Below, piece by piece: positions 55,683-64,000 of a stretch of DNA of 64,000 bases. Origin of the DNA: Trachythela sp. YZ-2020 (taxonomy: Eukaryota > Cnidaria > Anthozoa > Malacalcyonacea > Clavulariidae); the NCBI GenBank assembly GCA_016169945.1, contig JADLSH010000088.1, forward strand, positions 372,001 to 436,000. Direction: 5' to 3'. The stretch's first letter is position 1. Each line of letters opens with the position of its first letter. The notes beneath the pieces are model-generated. The model was not told where the DNA came from, did no database searches, and was given only the letters and a program-made list of their open reading frames with translations. Made by a program: the position numbers and the translations under genes.

Positions 55683-56587
55683 TGGCAACTGCTACCTTTT
55701 CCTCTGCTGCTGTAACAAAGGCATTTGTTTCATCTTGCTTTCCTTCCAGCTGTTGTTCGGAGAGCTCAATTTCCGCTTTCTTGGCTTCGATATTTTCGAC
55801 ATCTTTTGCCAACTGACTTTGCTTATTTTTCAATTTGTAGACAGTGGACGTCTGCCAGTACTCGTGAAATACTCTATTTTTGTCACATTTTCCAATGTGA
55901 GAGCTATTCTTGCTGCATCTTTTGATCGTGTCTGGCGACTATATTTGAGAAGAACAGTAGGGGTCGAGCAAACAATACGGCGAACACAATCAAGCTTATG
56001 AAATCATACAATAAAGCGATTTACAGCACACTTTCTTACCTTTCTTTAGCGTTGCTATCCATACATATATGTTAACATATACAAGTCCTTTCCTTTTGAT
56101 TTTAAAATATTTTCATATACGTTTAGTTTAACTGAGGAATAATCTACATGTTCTCCGATTTCTATGCAATTTTCGCCTTTCTTGCCCAGTAGCTCACGCA
56201 AAATAAATATTCAGGGGGAAGTTTAAAATAAGGGGGGTGTATATAACCAATACCTTACTCAGGGAGCCCCTAACGGTAAGATTTGGTCAATCACGTGCTA
56301 CTGTAAATAAGGTAATGCTCGGCGAAGTGAGGTCAACTTGGGCACATATTACGCAAACTATTTTAACGCAATTGAATTTTTCGTTTGATATTATTGAAGA
56401 GAGAAAATTTATTTATTCATATGCATTAAAAACATTTATTTGAAACGATAATGAAGCAAAAATATATCGCTTCAAAGTGGGGCATCGAAAACCGCGCGAA
56501 ATTGTCATGATAGCGAAATGGGAACTAATTTCCTGCTGTGCAGCCGGAAAAGAGGAAAATAACTTAGTAACTGACCACCGTGACCAA

Positions 56588-57830
56588 TTAGACAATCATC
56601 TCTGTTACTCTTTACAGACAGAATTCCCGCTAGAATCTCGGTGATTCGTCTGTCTAATACATCCTGGCTGGTTATCCATCCCTGCGCAAGCGTTTCATGC
56701 TTCAGATTTCCCCACGGTGTGGTCACGCCTAGGTACTTTTTAGACTCCTCGTCAACTCTGATTTGGTGATAGCTATTGTTCATATCAAGATGGGAAAAAA
56801 CTTTGCAATCTCCAAAGGATGTCGACAGTTCATCTACTCTTAAACCAGGTACGATGCGGGTTCTCGATGCTCCTTTATTGGCCATCCCGAAATCAGCAGT
56901 GATGCATACATCATGTTCTCCTTTCGGTGTGATGACAAGTGGACTGTCATATGAAATCGGTTCTCCGGGTTTTGTCCAAGTCATTATCCCTTCTTGAACG
57001 AAGTAATCTAATTTCTTCTTGGTTCTTTCTTCGAGATAACGTGGTACTGGTCTTGGGGGTTGTATGATAGGTTTTGCATCAGGATTCATTTCAATGTGAG
57101 TAAGGATTGGTTCTCCAGTTTCAGGATCCTTTAATGTCCCTATGCCGTGGAACATCTTCCTATCTTTCTGCAGGGCCTTTCTGAGCTCTTTTTTCGGTGC
57201 TTCATCTTCAGGTTCACAGTTACTCTCTGAGTCGTCATTTGCTCTCGCGTCGACTTTCTTTACAAAGTCTCCTTCAGCGCTGTATTTAATCATACCAAGC
57301 TTCATCAGTGTTCTTTCTGATAACAATGAGTGTCTATGAATACCATCTTCAATGATGTACAGATCGGTGAGTGTTTCTGCGTTCTTATTTGATATCATTG
57401 CATCTTTAATTGTAGCTATGACTTCGAGTTCTTCACCGTTCAGGGCATATATCTTCTGCTTTGGCTTTTTTACTTGCTTCATAATGTCGGGACTTACTTC
57501 ATGAATTTTCTTGAAATCGCTTACGGAGATTAGGTCGACGTCAGCGCCGGTATCTGGATCAACGATAATCTTGCATGTTCCACATACGTAGACGGGTAAC
57601 AAAATGTTGCTAGGATTTTGTCCTTTTACCGCCCGTATACCCAATTTCTTGCTCACACATTTGCAAAACTCGGGAACAGAGTCAGATGAATTGACAGAAT
57701 TTTGTCGGAAATCACCCATAGCGGGACCACTACGCAATCCAGCAGCTTTTACTTGCTGATGTATGTTGTCCGGTTTTCTTGAGAAACACTGTGCACTGAA
57801 ATGACCAAGCTTCCGACAATTGAAACATTC
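56588..57830 (-). pseudogene. Gypsy CCHC knuckle, protease and RT N-terminus
   Basis: One frame from the CCHC knuckle (CFNCRKLGHFSAQC at about 57818-57777) through the protease (ICVDPDTGADVDLIS-type site at ~57560, active DTGA) into the RT fingers and palm. RT landmarks: PPRPVPRYLEERTKKKLDYF, SPLVITPKGEHDVCITADF, VFSHLDMNNSYHQI (first catalytic D), SQDVLDRRITEILAG and NRDDCLIG, whose DD pair is the YxDD equivalent. The frame is then cut by the 8.2-kb element at 56587/56582. The FG-L motif before the palm is altered (LKHETLAQGW). Function: polyprotein processing and reverse transcription. Confidence 0.88.
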
Positions 57831-58560
57831 TTTCTCGGCAGCTGGGCATATAGGATGTGATCTATCACGGCCATTTTTTTTTCTTTTTCGTCATTCAGGG
57901 GTTTCCTCGGGTTTTCGCGATTTATAAACAAGTATAGCTTTTGCGAATTTCTTCTCGAGAATCTTTTATCAGCTACTCTTCGTACTTCAAGGTCGGGTAA
58001 TTCGTTCTTAATTTCCATTTTCATTTCGTTTCTTTGTGCTTCGACGTCTTGCTTTGTAGTCGCATACTTTAGGAAGTCCTCGAGTGACCAATTGTTCTCT
58101 AACGCTTTCGCTTAGCTTGGAGGCTTTTGTCTTTGCACGTTAATATCAGACGGTCTAGATTCATTTCACCGTCGTGTCCATGAAAATCACATTCTTTGGC
58201 GAGTCGTCGAAGTTCAAGCTCGTATTGTGCGATAGTTGTCGAACTGCTTTGTTAAATCTAAATCTAGCGTGAAGTCTCGTGTTTGTTGCAACATATACAT
58301 GCTCGATTTTCGCAATAAGCTTCTTGTTTTCGTCAAGATCGCCTTGTTGTTCAGCTCCGTTCTCATCTATCGAAAGGATATTCTCACCACCATGAACTAA
58401 CAACGCTGCTTTCATGTCTCCAGACTTCACGATGTCGAAATATTTCATTTGAACCTCGAGTCCTCGTCTCCACAATTCCATTTGCATATAGTTTCTAGTA
58501 TGTCTTCGTCTGGCTCGAATTCTTCAATTTTTAACGCCTTCCTCACTTTAGGAGGCGTGC
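57749..58560 (-). pseudogene. Gypsy gag, frameshifted
   Basis: Two main segments: 58487-58161 (LWRRGLEVQMKYFDIV ... KKLIAKIEHVYVATNT, RFRFNKAVRQLS) and 58100-57870 (WSLEDFLKYATTKQDVEAQR ... KNELPDLEVRR). A shift near 58170 and a TAA near 58110 separate them. Upstream, codons for KALKIEEFEPDEDILETI (about 58540-58500) are readable to near the primer-binding site. A9 at 57872-57880 marks the change into the pol frame just before the CCHC knuckle. Gag assembles the element's particle and binds its RNA. Confidence 0.75.
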
Positions 58561-58586
58561 TAACTTAAATAAATCCTCGTCACCAA

Positions 58587-59344
58587 TGTTATAAACTCAA
58601 ATATACCTAGTACGTTTCACAAATTGTATTTAATAAAAGTGTTTAATAAAAGAGTTTATGTGGCATATATTTTTTTTGGGTTTTCTACTTTATTAATTAT
58701 TTTGTGGTAACTAATTAGGGCGATATCGCCATAAATTTTGCAGCAATTTTGCAGGTTCATATCTTTAACATGATGTCATTGTCTAGATGGCCGATTTTCA
58801 TTGGTTTGTAGCAATCAACAATGACGTAATATCCAATTTTAGATTTATTTCGCGTGCGCGTATTAAATTTCAACGATCTAGGCATTTTGTATGCGACATT
58901 CAAAAAATAAAAACAAATAGTTCTACTTCTTCAAATGCAATGAAACTTTCCAATAATATCCCTTTTTACATGAGCTACAATTTGTGTATTAACATTTGCT
59001 CGAAAATAATAAATCTTGCTCTGGCAATTCCGATTTATTTCAACAATAATTGTAAATTTTTTAGATAATTTATGAACATGTATGCAAATTATTTGGATAT
59101 GTAATATGAACTGGGCCAAACAAGATATCCTTAAAAAGAGGAATTCACAAGCTATCGAATGATGGCATGATGCGTATCCTATTGCCATAGAGCAAACACT
59201 TATGGAGATATTTACATTTGAAACAACTGATCGTAAATACCGTGCGTCCCAGTTGGACGATGAAGAGTTAATGAGTTTTTTTAGTAATTAAGTTCTACCT
59301 AGTATTATGATAAATATGTATAAGTCAAAAATGTTCTCACAACA
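58587..59344 (-). repeat. Gypsy 5' LTR, 758 bp (long form)
   Basis: Plus-strand ends TGTTATAAACTC and TCTCACAACA. The central block 58740-59262 is absent from the 3' LTR at 40723-40958 but present in the second gypsy copy at 63550-64000. Just inside lies the primer-binding region. Confidence 0.85.
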
Positions 59345-59349
59345 GTTTC

Positions 59350-59606
59350 CATATTAGCATTTATTGTGGTAAATATATTGCAACTAATATTCTGTGTTTA
59401 CATGCATCGTTATCGTCCCAGTCCCAATGATGGCATTTGGCGTCCTTGATTTAATATACATATCAATGCAATGTCATTTTGCTGGTATATTTGAGTAGGT
59501 TCACTTTGATATCTTATCGATTAATCCCATGTATATATAGTGTCTGGGAATCACTTAAGAGGCTTTACCTTATGTGTAAGTCAATTTTCTTTCTGAGAAT
59601 CTGGAG
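59350..59606. other. Flank of gypsy, no gene
   Basis: AT-rich sequence between the LTR and the next gene remnant; nothing recognised. Confidence 0.35.
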
Positions 59607-60832
59607 GTGCTGGTTGTCAGAAAAGGGTTTGACCGAAAGCGTTACTTATTTGTTGAACTGAATGGGCATATGATGGTAAACCTGGTTTACAATGTTATCC
59701 GAAAAGATTTTCCTCAAGAGGCACTACGAATCTGGTTGTCTGGATCACAAGGCTGCGAGCAACTTTTCAGGCTGCTAAGGTCGATGACACCGACGTTCTC
59801 CACAATCGTCAATTTCTCATTGAAAGGGATTGTGGAGAAAATTCACAAATTGCAGTTTCTGACTTCAGCAGAGACGGACGAAAACATTGCTTCCCCCAGT
59901 TTTCAAAGCAAACAACGATGCGATGACTCTCTGTTCGGATTGTGGAATGAAGTTGACCTCCTACGAAGATAACAAAATCGTGAAGGATATTGACAACATT
60001 GTTCAAGAAGCAATTGTAAACGACGATGAAAATTGCGAAACTACCGTTTTACAAACAGAGGCTACATCAGAAGCTACAACAACGACAACTCAAGAGCAGG
60101 AGTTACCATTGACACAGGAACAATTGTAACGATTTGTGAAGATCTTTCCCAAATCCGATTAAGAAAGGCATAAAATTCTGGACTGCCTTGCTACGAAAAG
60201 ATCGTAAATGCACAGGCACAGAGCAATGAAACGTCAGCGAAATCTTTCAAATTGGATAAAAAGGAAGGATCAAAACACAAATTTCCTTTTTTCTCCTATA
60301 ACGGTACATACATCAGAAAGACCACTGCATTGTATCTTTTGCATGAAAACTTTCAACTTTCGGCCGACCGCTTGTTGCGTGCACGTGCTGAGCAGCCAAG
60401 TCACATATATTCCAACACAGATAGAGAAACAGGACCACAAAAATCAGTGCAATGTGGAGATCTTTGTTTCTTTTCAAGAGTAGACTGTGAAAAGTGTTTA
60501 GTTGGCAGAGTTATCCAATTTCCCTACCTTACTGGCAGCAAGTTAAGAAAGAACGACAATACTCGTCAGACTATGTAGATCTCACAAAGGATTTGCACAA
60601 TAATATTGGTGTACTCGCAAACTGGTTGCAAGGAACCCGAGCTGTTTCTGGAAATAATACCAACGGAGGATCAGTAAAATTCACACCAATCGAAAACGTT
60701 TTTACTCCTGGTTATTTCCCCATGAAGCATTATGTTGGAAGCATTGACGACTCCTCTTTGCAAGAAAATCCTGAGTTTTCGTTTTCTATTTCCGCAGAGG
60801 TGGTCCGGAAAGTTTTGCCCAACCGAAAATAA
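59607..60832 (+). pseudogene. C-terminal remnant of an uncharacterised transposon-like protein
   Basis: Three consecutive frames carry linked segments: RYLFVELNGHMMVNLVYNV, LSGSQGCEQLFRLLRSMTPTFST and IVNFSLKGIVEKIHKLQFL (to ~59880); then CSDCGMKL plus an acidic/Gln-Thr tail (to 60129); then KFPFFSYNGTYIRKTTALYLL, LSADRLLRARAEQP and CGDLCFFSR (60260-60500), DLTKDLHNNIGVLANWLQG and FPMKHYVGSIDD (to 60832). The block GSQxCExLFRxxRSMTxTFSTxVNF is, in my memory, shared by many uncharacterised cnidarian proteins that behave like mobile-element genes. No start, TIR or catalytic centre is visible, so the 5' part is missing. Product function unknown. Confidence 0.5.
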
Positions 60833-62686
60833 CTTTTATTTTAGTGAAAGTAAATAGTTGACTTTAATACTCTATAGTTAATCTTAAAAAGTTGGTAAGT
60901 TGCATTAACAAACTAATAAAGTTTACATTGTTTGACAGGAGGTAATATCGACTATTATACATACAAAAGCAAGACTAAAGTAAAACTTAAGTTCTTGTGA
61001 AGACTTTGATTTTTTTTTGACTGGAAGACTTTGAGTTTATTTTTGCCTGGGATTGAAAAAAAAATCCCTAAAAATCCATAGAAAATCCCTGAAAATTCCT
61101 AGAAAATCCCTAAAAATCCCTGAGGGATTTTAAAAATCCCAAAATCTCATACATTTATTTTGAGTGATACGCTCCTCGGAAAATGCGGTCATACGGCACG
61201 GAATATCGTCTTGCTGTAGCTGTTTACCAACTAATTGTTCGATTCCGCTGTGAGGAGAACGCTTAAATTTACATAACACTGATTCATACACAGTTTCAAT
61301 ATATTTAATATGCACTACTCATATAAACTCTGCCCAACGTACCCACCCTAACGACAAATTAATCTACATCCCAAAATCTGGGATGTCACATGACCAGACA
61401 GTAACAGGGTTTCGGCGGAGTAGCTGTTGGGGGGGGCGTGTCGGAGGTGAAACCCTGGGAAACAGGTTGTCTGGGAATCTCCATCGGCGAGTATTTATGA
61501 ATAAGACAAATTTTCTATGAAAAAGAGGGGGGTCAACAAGAAATGTTCTAATATGAAGGGGGGGGGGCACAATTTAAATTGGTTTTATTTAGGGGGGTCT
61601 CTCAATTGTAAAAAATTACAAAAAAGAAAATTCTCCTCCCTCCCTTAAGCTTAATTTTTATTGCCATATCCCTTTAAACAGTCAGACTAGCATTGTGCAC
61701 TACAATTTAAAGAGTTTTCACACAGTATGAAGGCAGGCAGGTTAACCAAAATTATACTATGGTCACTATTTCAAATAACAAATTGACTGACAATTTTTTA
61801 AACATCTACTAATTGTTATTTGGTGACAGCGATGATCTTTATACGTAACTGGAGTAAAAATTCAATGTTGAATGTCTGAAAATGTGCAACCGTTTTTCTT
61901 CGTTTTAATTTGTTTCAATGTCAAAAACTGGATTTTCCCAGCCATACACAGTCACTCTCACCGGGCGCAGGGCTGAAAACATGTGTGACGAAACGACTAT
62001 GGCGCCATTGATCTATGTATGATTCGAGAACCCCCCGTACTCGTAGAGATTTGAAAACTAACTCAAAACAATTACAAAACAAAAAAACAACTCAAAATTT
62101 ACTCTCTGTTCTTAAGAAATATTACAATGAACTGCATCTCTCAACCACTGATGCTTTCGACCGAAATCGGAGCACAACTATATATTCCATTGTATTACAG
62201 CCGATTCAGTTTGAGTGTTCAGCGGAAATGTTTATCGCGTTTGTTGTAGGTGTTACAATTTGTCGTTTCTAGTCGAATTGATAGTCGTTTCTAGGCGGCA
62301 ACGCTAAGTTAACGGTTTCCAAACTTCCCCGTGGAAACTCAGTGTATTTTAATTGCTCACACTGGTAAAAACTTTTAGAAATTTTGATTTTGGTCGATGG
62401 ATTAATATTTGTTTGGGTTTATATACATTTTGATGTAACTTTTGATATCGTTCATCTAGTATTTCGTTTGAAATTTACTTTCATCGTTTGTAGCCACCGT
62501 TTGTTTATATATTTGTTTACATAGCCTCGGCGCGTGGAATTTACCATTCTATTTGCCCATATTGCGTATAACTTATATATATTTTTATTTTTGTCGATGA
62601 CAGTGGCGTAACTGCTATGGGTTCACACCAGGCGAACCCGGGGGCCCCCAACCCAAATGGCCCAAAATGGGGGCCCCAGGCAGCCA
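60833..62686. other. No recognised gene; short tandem repeat and G/C tracts
   Basis: 61060-61140 is a degenerate tandem of aaaatccct(g)aaa units (about 14 bp). G-runs occur at 61430-61438 and 61558-61567. The segment 62605-62686 begins cagtggcgtaactg and is rich in ggggcccc, like the terminus of an hAT element; its other end is not in view. Open frames such as 62015-62272 are unsupported. Confidence 0.4.
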
Positions 62687-64000
62687 GGACCACTACGCAA
62701 TCCAGCAGCTTTTACTTGCTGATGTATGTTGTCCGGTTTTCTTGAGAAACACTGTGCACTGAAATGACCAAGCTTCCGACAATTGAAACATTCTTTCTCG
62801 GCAGCTGGGCATATAGGATGTGATCTATCACGGCCATTTTTTTTTCTTTTTCGTCATTCAGGGGTTTCCTCGGGTTTTCGCGATTTATAAACAAGTATAG
62901 CTTTTGCGAATTTCTTCTCGAGAATCTTTTATCAGCTACTCTTCGTACTTCAAGGTCGGGTAATTCGTTCTTAATTTCCATTTTCATTTCGTTTCTTTGT
63001 GCTTCGACGTCTTGCTTTGTAGTCGCATACTTTAGGAAGTCCTCGAGTGACCAATTGTTCTCTAACGCTTTCGCTTAGCTTGGAGGCTTTTGTCTTTGCA
63101 CGTTAATATCAGACGGTCTAGATTCATTTCACCGTCGTGTCCATGAAAATCACATTCTTTGGCGAGTCGTCGAAGTTCAAGCTCGTATTGTGCGATAGTT
63201 GTCGAACTGCTTTGTTAAATCTAAATCTAGCGTGAAGTCTCGTGTTTGTTGCAACATATACATGCTCGATTTTCGCAATAAGCTTCTTGTTTTCGTCAAG
63301 ATCGCCTTGTTGTTCAGCTCCGTTCTCATCTATCGAAAGGATATTCTCGCCACCATGAACTAACAACGCTGCTTTCATGTCTCCAGACTTCACGATGTCG
63401 AAATATTTCATTTGAACCTCGAGTCCTCGTCTCCACAATTCCATTTGCATATAGTTTCTAGTATGTCTTCGTCTGGCTCGAATTCTTCAATTTTTAACGC
63501 CTTCCTCACTTTAGGAGGCGTGCTAACTTAAATAAATCCTCGTCACCAATGTTATAAACTCAAATATACCTAGTACGTTTCACAAATTGTATTTAATAAA
63601 AGTGTTTAATAAAAGAGTTTATGTGGCATATATTTTTTTTGGGTTTTCTACTTTATTAATTATTTTGTGGTAACTAATTAGGGCGATATAGCCATAAATT
63701 TTGCAGCAATTTTGCAGGTTCATATCTTTAACATGATGTCATTGTCTAGATGGCCGATTTTCATTGGTTTGTAGCAATCAACAATGACGTAATATCCAAT
63801 TTTAGATTTATTTCGCGTGCGCGTATTAAATTTCAACGATCTAGGCATTTTGTATGCGACATTCAAAAAATAAAAACAAATAGTTCTACTTCTTCAAATG
63901 CAATGAAACTTTACATGAGCTACAATTTGTGTATTAACATTTGCTCGAAAATAATAAATCTTGCTCTGGCAATTCCGATTTATTTCAACAATAATTGTAA
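62687..64000 (-). mobile_element. Second gypsy copy, truncated: gag/knuckle, leader and LTR
   Basis: From ggaccactacgc (62687) to the window end the sequence repeats 57724 onward at a constant offset of 4,963 bp for at least 0.9 kb, gag included, with only scattered substitutions (for example 58387 A versus 63350 G). An ~18-bp deletion follows near 63912. It carries the same gag frameshifts and the same long-form LTR block. The protease/RT side is cut off at 62687, next to an hAT-terminus-like sequence. The copy continues past the window. Confidence 0.9.

Larger units (their letters stand above)
51227..56062 (-). pseudogene. Uncharacterised multi-exon protein of the 8.2-kb element (ORF B)
   Basis: Proposed exons: 56062-56040 (MDSNAKE; donor AAAG|GTAAGA), 55938-55683 (acceptor ttcttctcaaatatag; donor CCA|GTAAGT) and 53760-51227 (acceptor tttacttttacag). 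Exon 2 encodes a coiled coil (QLAKDVENIEAKKAEIEL) and has a frameshift near 55855. Exon 3 continues the coil (NEQEQTAQKLSVEEQKFKEF) and shifts near 53490. It then runs through SDDGAPETSQLSMSIGIVTFWNLG, two in-frame TAGs (52858-52856, 52843-52841), EFQPSADMSCQSWAFNEVNQAATY, GKPRIGIFADRVKPDPLHCEINAW and FNLLVLFFPDSV. It ends in a Cys/His-rich tail (FCDCGREKDD...CKFCC, CTVCNKRFADKAGLKVH). The acidic residues in SDDGAP and LHCEINAW could be catalytic, but that is speculation. Large nuclear element protein, function unknown. Confidence 0.6.
48378..56582. mobile_element. 8,205-bp TIR element of unknown superfamily
   Basis: Ends CACGGTGGTCAGTTACTAAG and CTTAGTAACTGACCACCGTG are perfect 20-bp inverted repeats. 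Similarity continues (tttttcc / ggaaaa), and a 4-bp target duplication (ACCA) is present. The insertion splits the gypsy RT five codons after its catalytic DD, so the boundaries are fixed by the interrupted gene on both sides. Contents: a plus-strand gene (48483-49187), and a minus-strand multi-exon gene (56062-51227) pointing toward it. No DDE_4, hAT, Mutator, P or piggyBac signature was recognised. Length and TSD could fit Academ or CACTA-like groups, but none of their hallmark domains is seen. Three MITEs lie in its non-coding parts. Confidence 0.8.
40723..59344 (-). mobile_element. Ty3/gypsy LTR retrotransposon, split by two nested insertions
   Basis: Element boundaries are defined by LTRs starting TGTTATAAACTC and ending TCTCACAACA on the plus strand, and by the 5-bp TSD. 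Reading on the minus strand: 5' LTR, primer-binding region (TGGTGACGAGGA directly inside), gag, CCHC knuckle, protease, RT, RNase H, integrase, a purine-rich tract (gatgaaaaatgaga), 3' LTR. Two foreign blocks split it: 48378-56582 (inside RT) and about 42300-47400 (between RNase H and integrase). Without them about 5.3 kb remains, normal for gypsy. Several frameshifts disable it. The integrase and RT resemble the invertebrate lineages often annotated as 'K02A2.6-like'. Confidence 0.9.

Overview
The window looks like a repeat-dense stretch of an animal genome. It is AT-rich, has GT-AG introns and no bacterial gene layout, and nearly every recognisable coding segment belongs to a transposable element. 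The mix of families (Ty3/gypsy, CR1/L2-like and Rex1-like LINEs, a Penelope-like RT, PIF/Harbinger with a Myb-like partner, ZMYM1-type hAT, Mutator-like TIRs, tRNA-derived SINEs and many hairpin MITEs), plus a divergent TRAF/MATH exon, suggests a cnidarian. That assignment is an inference from family resemblance; no sequence here fixes the species.

Layout. 0-2.6 kb: a frameshifted TRAF MATH-domain exon, then a MITE. 2.6-8.1 kb: a dead LINE carrying a 2.1-kb array of a ~590-bp unit in direct and inverted orientation, bounded by a perfect 12-bp direct repeat. 8.8-11 kb: a tRNA-derived SINE and a LINE remnant. 11.8-15.5 kb: a complete PIF/Harbinger element with ~80-bp TIRs, a two-exon Myb-like gene and a DDE transposase, both frameshifted. 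16.7-17.2 kb: a Penelope-like RT fragment. 18.4-23.1 kb: two copies of an 'acaagttgt'-rich repeat, the second split by two hAT-like elements. 23-28 kb: mostly unrecognised sequence and MITEs. 28.0-29.5 kb: a Mutator-like element with ~290-bp TIRs and a 9-bp TSD. 29.7-32.8 kb: a long-TIR element with an uncharacterised two-exon gene and no recognised transposase. 33.4-40 kb: foldback MITEs, a LINE fragment, a ~196-bp tandem array, and a decayed zinc-finger/DDE-like transposon gene on the minus strand.

40.7-59.3 kb is one nested complex. A Ty3/gypsy element on the minus strand is bounded by TG...CA LTRs and a perfect 5-bp TSD (GTTTC). It was split twice. A ZMYM1-type hAT element (~42.3-47.4 kb) sits between RNase H and integrase. 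An 8,205-bp TIR element (48378-56582, 4-bp TSD) sits a few codons after the RT catalytic aspartates. Subtracting both leaves about 5.3 kb, a normal gypsy length. The 8.2-kb element carries two convergent genes whose products I cannot assign to a known transposase superfamily, and it is the best candidate here for an undescribed mobile element. 59.6-60.8 kb holds a decayed gene of unknown family. From 62687 to the window end is a near-identical second copy of the gypsy 5' end, at a constant 4,963-bp offset for at least 0.9 kb.

No gene set forms a host pathway. The functional links are within elements: Myb-like protein plus Harbinger transposase; gag-pro-RT-RNaseH-integrase of gypsy; the two ORFs of the 8.2-kb element. 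Many reading frames break at short homopolymers, so part of the 'decay' could be assembly error.
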